Source of the DNA: Leptospira biflexa
GTDB taxonomy: Bacteria > Spirochaetota > Leptospiria > Turneriellales > DYLW01
Direction: 5' to 3'
Assembly (NCBI GenBank): GCA_020720785.1
Contig: DYOA01000026.1
Span: 1-37,019, forward strand
DNA: 37,019 nucleotides
Both the position numbers and the translations under genes were made by a program. Shown here piece by piece: positions 1-6,746 of this stretch (its first letter is position 1; each line of letters opens with the position of its first letter). The notes beneath the pieces are model-generated. The model was not told the DNA's origin. It saw only the letters and a list, made by a program, of their open reading frames with translations, and searched no databases.

Positions 1-124
1 TCACCGTTGGGGTATTTGAAAAGAAAGGGTGTTGCACTTATTACTTGAATTCAGGCAAATCTTTTTCAATATCTCAATATGGAATTCATTTTTTATGCAG
101 ATTGTACAATTCCTCCCCTCGGTA

Positions 125-200
125 GTCACGCCGGGGGATGAGACATAATATGTGACAGTCACCCCCCAAAGGGATGCGACATAATACGTGACAGTCACCC
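125..200. repeat. REP-like tandem palindromic repeats (about 2.3 units of 36 bp)
   Basis: GACATAAT recurs at 142-149 and 178-185, a period of exactly 36 bp. Each copy is followed by a GTGACAGTCAC palindrome (153-162 region and 188-198). A partial AGTCAC unit precedes them at 125-130. The repeat is non-coding and looks like the REP/BIME sequences mobilised by Y1 (RAYT) transposases. No transposase gene lies in the window. The repeat structure is seen directly; the link to RAYT is an inference from the motif style. Confidence 0.7.
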
Positions 201-212
201 TATCAAAAAAGG

Positions 213-240
213 TTGACAAATACCGAGGGTAGCATATAAT
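213..240 (+). promoter_or_regulatory. consensus sigma70 promoter
   Basis: A perfect TTGACA (213-218) is followed after 16 bp by a perfect TATAAT (235-240). Transcription would begin at about 246-247, which is the start codon of the next gene, so the mRNA would be leaderless or nearly so. It lies between REP-like copies. Confidence 0.75.
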
Positions 241-245
241 TTAGT

Positions 246-1052
246 ATGAGGGGACAGTCACGTATTATTTTAGCAATTCTAATATCGGTACACTCGATGG
301 ACAGCATGTATTCCAGGGAGTTGTCCAACTTCAAGGATAAAACGGAAAAGGAAAAAAAAGGAAAAACGGAGACATCCAAAACGAGAACATCACCGGAAGC
401 ATCATCCGAGGAAGACTCATTGGTGGCGGAGTTGTTTCAATTCTTTGGAAAGATATGGTATGATTACCATTCCAGAGTTTATTTCCAGAGTTATCCGTAT
501 TGTGAAAAAGAAAAACCATGGATTTTGTATTCCCCGGATAAAAATCCGGAAAAAAATTATTCTCCATTTTATGCAACAATTTTATCCGGGTATCAGTATC
601 TGGATAATGAAACGGCATCCATTTTTTTTCGTGGAGAATGGCAGCTTACGGGAATTCTGGCCATAGAAGCATCTTACCGGAGATATGGCGAGGGGGGGAG
701 GTTTTCCTCGGAGGAAGAAAATCTGGATTTTATGAAACTTGGTTTTTCCATACCGGTAATCCAATACAAAGTATTCCGATGGGATGTTTATACAGGATAT
801 TCCGGATTCAGAAAAGAGATTTACGGAGATGGAACTTCACTTGGAATAAGTTTGCGTATTTTCCCAGGAGGAAATTCATTCCTGGAATTTAAGTCTGGTC
901 AGATTGCATTCAATGATATTGACTTCAGGGAACTGGAAGCCAATCTGGGTTTTTCCTGGGGGAGAGTTTTTATATTTGGAGGATACCATAGAATTGCGTC
1001 CGCGACAGCAGAATTGGAGGGCCCGCAGGCTGGAATACAAATTTGGTTGTGA
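246..1052 (+). CDS. putative secreted/outer-membrane beta-barrel protein
   Basis: 268 aa of unknown family. Residues 1-23 look like a signal peptide: basic RGQSR followed by the hydrophobic stretch IILAILISV. Next comes a highly charged Lys/Glu/Thr linker (about 28-55). From about residue 105 onward the protein alternates aromatic/hydrophobic and polar residues with many Gly and Tyr, and ends in ...GIQIWL, as outer-membrane barrels do. The chosen ATG has no Shine-Dalgarno sequence and lies where the 213-240 promoter would start transcription. Codons 3-8 coincide with an inverted copy of the REP-like repeat. The in-frame ATG at 297 is the alternative start, but it would remove the signal peptide. 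Its stop abuts the stop of the convergent response regulator. Function unknown. Confidence 0.7.
   Translation: MRGQSRIILAILISVHSMDSMYSRELSNFKDKTEKEKKGKTETSKTRTSPEASSEEDSLVAELFQFFGKIWYDYHSRVYFQSYPYCEKEKPWILYSPDKNPEKNYSPFYATILSGYQYLDNETASIFFRGEWQLTGILAIEASYRRYGEGGRFSSEEENLDFMKLGFSIPVIQYKVFRWDVYTGYSGFRKEIYGDGTSLGISLRIFPGGNSFLEFKSGQIAFNDIDFRELEANLGFSWGRVFIFGGYHRIASATAELEGPQAGIQIWL
253..269 (-). repeat. inverted REP-like copy inside the start of a gene
   Basis: GACAGTCACGTATTATT matches the reverse complement of the 171-200 repeat (GGTGACTGTCACGTATTAT) with about two mismatches. It lies within codons 3-8 of the 246-1052 gene, so the repeat contributes the N-terminal residues GQSRII. It forms the opposite end of an inverted pair with the array at 125-200. 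Confidence 0.55.
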
Positions 1053-1733
1053 CTAGATAATTTTATGGAAAAAATTGACCAGAATTCCCATTTTTTCCCG
1101 TCGCTGGTCTTCTGCTTCATCAATCATATTGTGCTGGTATATTGTTTTAGCGTAAATGGAACGAAGATGGTTTTTTAAAGTTCCGTTCTGGATTTGGAGC
1201 ATTTCTGTTATTTTATTTCTGGAGTTACCTCTGAATATCAGTCCACAGATGAGGGCTTCCTGGTAGCTCAGGTTGTGTTCCTTTTGCAGAATATCTGTCA
1301 GCTCGATGGATTTTTTGTAATCTTTCTCCGGGGATTTTTCTTTTTTGCTATCCTTCCTGTATGCGTAAAAAGCAAGAAGGCGTTCCATCGCCCGTTCAAA
1401 CCGGATTTCCGTGACGGGTTTCACTAAGTAATCCACGGCACCCATTTCCAGGGCATCCAGAGCGTATTTTTTATGAACAGTGGTAAATATTATATAAGGT
1501 GGTTTGGTGATATGTTCCAGTACTTCAAAGCCGTTTTTACAGGGAAGCTGGATATCCAGAAAGAGGACTTCAAAGGCATTTTCATTAATCAAATCCACCG
1601 CTTCGCAGCCGTTTTGTGCAATTCCGTCCAGGGAAAGTTCCTCCCGGTTTTCAATATACTGGATCATCATGGACCGGGTATATTCCTCGTCCTCCACCAG
1701 AAGTACGGATAATGGATTTTCGGGGAGGTTCAT
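1053..1733 (-). CDS. response regulator, REC domain plus LuxR/NarL-type HTH
   Basis: 226 aa. Residues 8-125 form a receiver domain: acidic pair in LLVEDEE, phospho-acceptor Asp in LFLDIQLP, and the conserved Lys in DYLVKPV. The sequence ALEMGAVDYLVKPV is typical of receivers found in LytTR-type regulators. The C-terminal part (about 150-205) is instead a LuxR-like helix-turn-helix: LSYQEALICGLIFRGNSRNK followed by a TLKNHL recognition helix. So it is a DNA-binding two-component regulator whose two halves resemble different classes. No sensor kinase is adjacent. The ATG has no Shine-Dalgarno sequence; a TTGATT...TAAATT pair lies just upstream on the minus strand. It is convergent with the preceding gene (stops at 1052/1053). 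Confidence 0.88.
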   Translation of the reverse strand: MNLPENPLSVLLVEDEEYTRSMMIQYIENREELSLDGIAQNGCEAVDLINENAFEVLFLDIQLPCKNGFEVLEHITKPPYIIFTTVHKKYALDALEMGAVDYLVKPVTEIRFERAMERLLAFYAYRKDSKKEKSPEKDYKKSIELTDILQKEHNLSYQEALICGLIFRGNSRNKITEMLQIQNGTLKNHLRSIYAKTIYQHNMIDEAEDQRREKMGILVNFFHKII

Positions 1734-1787
1734 CGGCCAGAATTTAGACCGAATCTATGAAATCAAGGAGAATATTTTAAAATGGTC

Positions 1788-1816
1788 TTGACGTTCAATA
1801 TTCCGCCAGAAATAAG
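1788..1816 (+). promoter_or_regulatory. sigma70-like promoter of the GDPD gene
   Basis: TTGACG (1788-1793), 17 bp spacer, AATAAG (1811-1816). The predicted transcript start is at about 1823, the A of the GDPD start codon. No Shine-Dalgarno sequence is present. This is a second candidate leaderless arrangement. Confidence 0.5.
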
Positions 1817-1822
1817 ACTCCC

Positions 1823-2815
1823 ATGCGAAAAATTTATACCCGCGTAAGAACATGGGTGGTTGTTTTCTTCTTGGTGGTATCCTTTTCTGTGGGTTGTGGC
1901 AGTTCTCCTGATAAGGAAGTAAATGGGGTGGCTACGTTTCATTCCGGGTATCCCCGGAGTTCCTTTGATTTCCAGGGTCACCGGGGAGCACGTGGCCTGG
2001 CTCCGGAAAACACCTGGCCGGCGTTCCAGACAGCTTTGTCCCTGGGAGTGGATACTCTGGAGTTAGACTGTCACCTTACAAAGGACAATGTTCTCATTAT
2101 TCATCATGATCATTCCATTAACCCGGAATTATGCCGTTATCCCGATGGCAGGGAGGTTCCTGCAAAGAACGTTCGGGAGTGGACTCTGGCCGAATTAAAG
2201 GAGCTGGACTGTGGTTCTCTGAGGAACAAAAAGTTTCCGGAGCAAAAACTTTTTCCGGGGACAAGGCTGATCACATTGGATGAGTTTTTTCGGAATGTCA
2301 TAGCCTATGAGAAAGAAAACCCATCGGCCACTAAAGTAAATTTTAATATTGAGACAAAAATTGATGAAGGGAAGGATTCACCGGAAGTTGTTCTGGAGTA
2401 TGTCCGGAACATGACAACGGTTGTGGTTAAGAACAATATGGCGGAGCGGACAACCATCCAATCCTTTTATCTTCCTGTGCTTCCGGAAGTAAAAAAACTG
2501 GATTCCCGGATAAAAACATCGGCCCTTTTTTCACCAAATTACTGGACTGGATTCTGGATGTATACTGGCATAAAATCACGGGCTGGCAGGAAAATTATCC
2601 AGAAAGCGGTTGAATTTCAGGCCGATATTATATCTCCCTATTATCTGTACATTAGTAATGAGTTTATAAAGGAAGCCAGGAATCATCATCTGAAAGTGGT
2701 TCCTTGGACAGTGAATGACCGGAAGAAAATGGTGGAGCTGATGCGGTATGGAGTGGATGGTATAATTACAGATTATCCCAATCGTTTCAAAATGATCATA
2801 ACGGAAAATAAGTAA
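1823..2815 (+). CDS. glycerophosphodiester phosphodiesterase, lipoprotein
   Basis: 330 aa. It hydrolyses glycerophosphodiesters to glycerol-3-phosphate and an alcohol. The N-terminus is a lipoprotein signal: basic RKIYTRVRT, hydrophobic VVVFFLVVSF, and lipobox SVGC with Cys at about residue 25, so the enzyme is probably membrane-anchored outside the cytoplasm. Catalytic GDPD motifs follow: HRGARG with PENT, the metal ligands in ELDCH, and HHDHS. A late TVND and a DGIITDYP sequence close the TIM barrel, as in the GlpQ/UgpQ family. Length and motifs are complete. The next gene begins two bases after the stop, so they are probably co-transcribed. Confidence 0.93.
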   Translation: MRKIYTRVRTWVVVFFLVVSFSVGCGSSPDKEVNGVATFHSGYPRSSFDFQGHRGARGLAPENTWPAFQTALSLGVDTLELDCHLTKDNVLIIHHDHSINPELCRYPDGREVPAKNVREWTLAELKELDCGSLRNKKFPEQKLFPGTRLITLDEFFRNVIAYEKENPSATKVNFNIETKIDEGKDSPEVVLEYVRNMTTVVVKNNMAERTTIQSFYLPVLPEVKKLDSRIKTSALFSPNYWTGFWMYTGIKSRAGRKIIQKAVEFQADIISPYYLYISNEFIKEARNHHLKVVPWTVNDRKKMVELMRYGVDGIITDYPNRFKMIITENK

Positions 2816-2817
2816 AC

Positions 2818-5424
2818 ATGATTGCGGATAGGAACGGAGCTAACCAAAACGTCCCAGCCGGGGAGATAATTGTTTCACAGGGGGGGAAAACCAGCAATCT
2901 CATTTTACTGCAGAAAGGGAAAGCCCATATTTTTGCAGCCCCCGTTAGTGATGAGGATGAGATCCCACTGCCTCCGGCATATATGTACTCTGTTTCCGCT
3001 CCTGCGGTGATTGGATGTGCTTCTGTTCTTTTGGATTCTCCTTATCTGTACACAGCAAGGACTTCGGAAGCTTCCGTAATTTCCGTGTATCCCAGCAACC
3101 GGGAGCATCTGGGGAAGGTTTTTGCTTCCAATCCAAACATTGGGCTGGTACTGTTAAAATCAGCGGGAAATCATTTATTTCTTGCCGCAAAGAAAATAGA
3201 AAGTGCAAGGGAATTATCCCAGAAATTAAAATCCATGAATGCCGCTTTATCTCTGGCGTATTCCCGTATTGTGCCCGCCTTTGGGAGCGATGATGGAGGT
3301 ATGGATAATTCGGATCCGCTACTGGAGTTTGCAAAACGTGTCATCCATAATTTTAAGGAAAGTGGCGGCAGTCTGCCCAATCCCGTAACGCAAGTGTTTT
3401 TGAGTCAGTACCAGTATGAATCGGAGGATGATTTTCTGGGGGCGTTATGGGAAGAAGACGATTTGAATTTTTACAGAGATTTTATATCCATACCTGGAAA
3501 TATTCTCACTGCGATTTCCCAGGCAAAGCCTGCGTTTCTGGTTGCCATGGCGGACAAAATGGTACGGATGGGAGAGACAGTTTTCCGCTCCCTCACAGAT
3601 TCATATAAAGAAAGCAGAAATCACATCGGTTTTGCTACGTCCGGGGATGGAAGCTGGGCAGACCGTATTTCCGTCCAGTGTGAAGTTTATATGTCCGGGA
3701 ATCCTTCGGAGGGAATTTTGCGCACTGCTGCGGAATTTCTGGTAAAGACAATTCCGGGACAGTTAAGCATTTACACGCAGTTCTGGCAGGACAAAGGCGT
3801 GGTCCTGCCTCAGGAAAAACTGGCAGGCATCACGGCATTTTTGCAGAAAAAACCCCAAAGCACCCCTGTGACTGTCCCTCCGGTTTCTCCACCGGTTGCC
3901 CCGGTGGTTTCCAGTTCCGGCATGGAAGGCACAGAGGATGGTATGAAGGACTCCGGGGGGACAGAGGATTTTGATGATATGGAGGATACGCCTGTGTTGC
4001 CAGCCCAGACTGGCCCTTTGGTGGAAAGGTCCTTTGTCACGAACCCCAGGGCTCAGGAGGATACCCGGGATTCCGCACGGAAAATTTTTAACTGGGCACA
4101 GATGGATGATAAATTTCCGGAATATAGTCAGCTTATTCAGAAGCTGATGGCATTTGAAAATCTCATGGACGCTGATACGGAAATCCGCAGGGTAAGAAGA
4201 CAGCTCAACGGGTTATTCTGGGATGTTTTCAAAAAGGCCATTAAGCGGCATCTGAAAACAAATGAACCTTTCCCACAGCTTCTGAACATGTTTTTTGAGT
4301 ATGGTTATCTGGATGAAAAATTACTGGATGAACATCAGATTGTTTTCCTTTATGAAAATGCGGGAGATCATTATCAGAGCCGATATCCCATCCATAATGT
4401 GGTGGACTGGCTGCGATTAATTTATGAAAAAAAGGTGCCCACCAGTATCAATGAGCTGGGATTAACCTATTTTGAGATTGTTAAACAGGAAAACCGGGAA
4501 GCCAAATGGAAAAAACCCACTGATCTGCCCGCAGATCTGGATACTCCGGAAATCCGGTTGGATTTTGAAATAAAAAACATGATTGAGACCAATTGCAGGC
4601 TTACCACCGGTACTCCGCTGAATTTTTTTAACATACTCACCCGGTTCCAGGTAAACCAGAACATTGAAAATGCGTATGTCAGTAAAAAGAAGCTGGAGGC
4701 AAGTCTGGAAAAACTTTTAGCTGTGGATTTTTCCGCATTTCACAGGGAAGTGTTGTATGAAAAACCGGAAATTGGTATCCAGCGGGAATTTATCCAGTAC
4801 CAGGTGATTCCAAATTTTATTATTGTTCCATCGGCTGGGACAAATTTTCAGCACTGGCAGGAGAGGGAAGGTAAAGACAGGTATTCTTCCGGACGATTAG
4901 TGACACCTGCATTGGCCATGTTGGATATTTATGATATGCTGCTGAGTGCGGTGGGGGCCTATCGCTGGGAAATGACAAAAACTCTGATGGGGGTGGACTG
5001 GAACAATGTGGGAAAATCTTCGCTCACAGCGGATTATATTGATTATATCCAGTTTTATAAAAAAAGTCATGATCTGAGTTTGGAGGTGAAAGAAAAACTG
5101 GCCAGCCATTTCAAGCGTTTCCGGGATGACAGATCCAAATTTATCAATGATTATAAAATCTGGGTAAAATTTGAATCCGAAGGGACACAAAAGCTGAATA
5201 AAGTTACCAGAAAAATTTTTTCCAAACACTGTCTGTTTGCAAAGCCCATTCGGGAGGAACTGCTGAAGGCACCCAGCTTCACGGAATTTATCCAGAAATC
5301 CATCAATATCCGGAGGAAAAAAGCTATTGCGTTGAAACCCCGCTACAAAAAATACCAGACGGATAACGGGGAGCTTCCAGAAGAATTGAAGGAAACATAT
5401 CGCTTTTTTAATGGGGACTATTAA
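2818..5424 (+). CDS. large protein with N-terminal cyclic-nucleotide-binding-like domain
   Basis: 868 aa. Residues about 5-115 resemble the cNMP-binding/Crp beta-roll: PAGEIIVSQG, LILLQKGKAHIF, then the cassette VIGCASVLLD...TARTSE. The cassette is degenerate: the usual phosphate-binding Arg lies where this protein has Tyr/Thr, so nucleotide binding is uncertain. A Pro/Ser- and acid-rich linker spans about 345-400. The remaining ~460 residues are soluble, charged and mostly helical, with no domain that I recognise and no HTH, so it is not a Crp-type transcription factor. It follows the GDPD gene by two bases and probably shares its transcript. Some spirochaetes encode large cNMP-binding-domain proteins of this general type; that comparison is from memory. 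Confidence 0.75.
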   Translation: MIADRNGANQNVPAGEIIVSQGGKTSNLILLQKGKAHIFAAPVSDEDEIPLPPAYMYSVSAPAVIGCASVLLDSPYLYTARTSEASVISVYPSNREHLGKVFASNPNIGLVLLKSAGNHLFLAAKKIESARELSQKLKSMNAALSLAYSRIVPAFGSDDGGMDNSDPLLEFAKRVIHNFKESGGSLPNPVTQVFLSQYQYESEDDFLGALWEEDDLNFYRDFISIPGNILTAISQAKPAFLVAMADKMVRMGETVFRSLTDSYKESRNHIGFATSGDGSWADRISVQCEVYMSGNPSEGILRTAAEFLVKTIPGQLSIYTQFWQDKGVVLPQEKLAGITAFLQKKPQSTPVTVPPVSPPVAPVVSSSGMEGTEDGMKDSGGTEDFDDMEDTPVLPAQTGPLVERSFVTNPRAQEDTRDSARKIFNWAQMDDKFPEYSQLIQKLMAFENLMDADTEIRRVRRQLNGLFWDVFKKAIKRHLKTNEPFPQLLNMFFEYGYLDEKLLDEHQIVFLYENAGDHYQSRYPIHNVVDWLRLIYEKKVPTSINELGLTYFEIVKQENREAKWKKPTDLPADLDTPEIRLDFEIKNMIETNCRLTTGTPLNFFNILTRFQVNQNIENAYVSKKKLEASLEKLLAVDFSAFHREVLYEKPEIGIQREFIQYQVIPNFIIVPSAGTNFQHWQEREGKDRYSSGRLVTPALAMLDIYDMLLSAVGAYRWEMTKTLMGVDWNNVGKSSLTADYIDYIQFYKKSHDLSLEVKEKLASHFKRFRDDRSKFINDYKIWVKFESEGTQKLNKVTRKIFSKHCLFAKPIREELLKAPSFTEFIQKSINIRRKKAIALKPRYKKYQTDNGELPEELKETYRFFNGDY

Positions 5425-5431
5425 TTTCTTC

Positions 5432-5460
5432 TGGACGCAGATGCCTTTTATGATTATAAT
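5432..5460 (+). promoter_or_regulatory. promoter of the Fur-family gene
   Basis: TGGACG (5432-5437), 17 bp spacer, perfect TATAAT (5455-5460). The predicted start at about 5467 leaves a leader of only about 7 nt before the ATG at 5474. The surrounding AT-rich dyad (ATTATAATATTATAG) could be a self-regulatory Fur-type operator. Confidence 0.5.
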
Positions 5461-5473
5461 ATTATAGAGAACC

Positions 5474-5938
5474 ATGAAAGAAGAAATAATCGATATCTCC
5501 AAAGAAATGGCATTGATGCATCAGAAAATGCTAAAAAAAAGGTTAAAATCCACTCCCCAGAGAGATGAAATTGCCCGCTGGATTTTTCACGTGCACAGTC
5601 ATTTCACGGTGGATGATCTGATTGCGGGATTCCATGAGGAAGGAAAAAGAATCTCTTCTGCCACTGCGTACAGGGTGATCCAGATGATGCAGGATTTGGG
5701 ATTGCTCATTGAACATGATTTTGGGAAAGGATACAAGCACTTTGAGCATGTCCCCGGCCACCATGACCATGATCATATTATTTGCAGTCATTGTGGGAAG
5801 ATTATTGAGTTCACCGACGAAAGATTAAACGCCATCCGGGAGTATATTGAGAAGGAGAATAGCTTTATTGTGGAGAGCCATGTCCTGAATTTTTACGGAA
5901 TATGCTCAAACTGCCGGAAAGAAAATAAACGGAATTAA
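5474..5938 (+). CDS. Fur-family metal/peroxide-responsive repressor
   Basis: 154 aa, normal length for the family. An N-terminal winged helix (about 25-85) contains STPQRDEIARWI and SATAYRVIQMM, the Fur recognition helix. The dimerisation/metal half contains HVPGHHDHDHIIC, a His-rich site like the Fur/PerR regulatory site, and two structural zinc pairs, CSHC (about residues 103-106) and CSNC (about 144-147). Whether it senses iron, zinc, manganese or peroxide cannot be decided from the sequence. It is preceded by its own promoter with a very short leader. Its TAA stop shares the palindrome TTAA with the stop of the convergent gene. Confidence 0.93.
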   Translation: MKEEIIDISKEMALMHQKMLKKRLKSTPQRDEIARWIFHVHSHFTVDDLIAGFHEEGKRISSATAYRVIQMMQDLGLLIEHDFGKGYKHFEHVPGHHDHDHIICSHCGKIIEFTDERLNAIREYIEKENSFIVESHVLNFYGICSNCRKENKRN

Positions 5939-6624
5939 GGATCCGTCTTCCCAAATTTTTCCCGGGATGTCAAATGGGATTCCAGGAAAGGAAACTCCAG
6001 CTTGGCTTCTGTTTTTGTTTTAAAATCAGAGACAATGGTAAAAGAATGGGGATCAATTCCTTCCGCTTTCAGCAGCATCATAATGAGCGTAATGCCCATG
6101 CCGGCCCCTTCTGCGTTATCCATTGTGGCCATGTAAAACTCCGCAATGTTATCGTATTTAGTGCCGTCCTTGAATTTCTGCCGGATACGGGCATCTTCCT
6201 GGGGAGATAAGAAGGCGTTATTGACAACCCTCAGAATCAGACGATCCGGGTTATAGTCAAAATTTACATCCACATAGAGGTTTCTGTCCTTGGCTTTGAG
6301 AGCGTAATCAAATATTTTCTTTATATTTAATTCCGCTTTAAATCCCTGCATGGCCTTTTCATAATCTTTGTTGCTGGCAAAGGCGACTTGCTTTTCTTCA
6401 AAGAATATCCTCTTTATATTGGCCTTGGCACCATTCAGGGCAAGTTCTTTTACTGCGGTATAAACCGCACTGAGCAGATGATCCTTTCCGTTGACTTCCA
6501 GAATGCGGGTGGTGATATAGTTCAGTTCTTCTTCAGTTTTGGGGAGAAGGGCATACAGGCGTATTTTAATTGGCTGGTATTTTGCCACTGCTTCATTGAT
6601 TTTCTCTCGTACCTCGTTATCCAT
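5935..6624 (-). CDS. stand-alone GHKL (histidine-kinase-type) ATPase domain protein
   Basis: 229 aa. A histidine-kinase-like ATP-binding fold is indicated by an N-box-like KELALNGAKAN (about 57-68), RLILRVVNNAF, and a glycine box NAEGAGMGITLIMMLL (about 172-187). No dimerisation/phospho-acceptor His domain, sensor domain or membrane segment is present. It may therefore act like an anti-sigma/SpoIIAB-type kinase or as a regulatory ATPase rather than a classical sensor; this is inference. A TATAAG sequence (minus strand, 6639-6634) ends 9 nt before the ATG, and AAGGGA could serve as Shine-Dalgarno sequence. It overlaps the end of the Fur-family gene by four bases. Confidence 0.72.
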   Translation of the reverse strand: MDNEVREKINEAVAKYQPIKIRLYALLPKTEEELNYITTRILEVNGKDHLLSAVYTAVKELALNGAKANIKRIFFEEKQVAFASNKDYEKAMQGFKAELNIKKIFDYALKAKDRNLYVDVNFDYNPDRLILRVVNNAFLSPQEDARIRQKFKDGTKYDNIAEFYMATMDNAEGAGMGITLIMMLLKAEGIDPHSFTIVSDFKTKTEAKLEFPFLESHLTSREKFGKTDP

Positions 6625-6690
6625 CCCCGATCCCTTATATCCGCTGTGGCGATTAAAGTATCCCGGTCAAATATTATTTTACTTTTTTGC

Positions 6691-6719
6691 TTTACGCTTT
6701 TACATACAAATGATAGAAT
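6691..6719 (+). promoter_or_regulatory. promoter of the GH57-like gene
   Basis: TTTACG (6691-6696), 17 bp spacer, TAGAAT (6714-6719). The start at about 6726 gives a 21-nt leader holding the Shine-Dalgarno sequence AAAGGTGG (6734-6741). Confidence 0.55.
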
Positions 6720-6746
6720 GTTTCACTAATATTAAAGGTGGAATTC

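Noticed and set aside
125..200. CRISPR-like array
   Set aside because: Only two to three short units, no unique spacers of constant length between long repeats, and no cas genes.
1..219. 72-aa minus-strand open frame at the left edge
   Set aside because: It is made mostly of the palindromic repeats, has no Shine-Dalgarno sequence and has repetitive composition.
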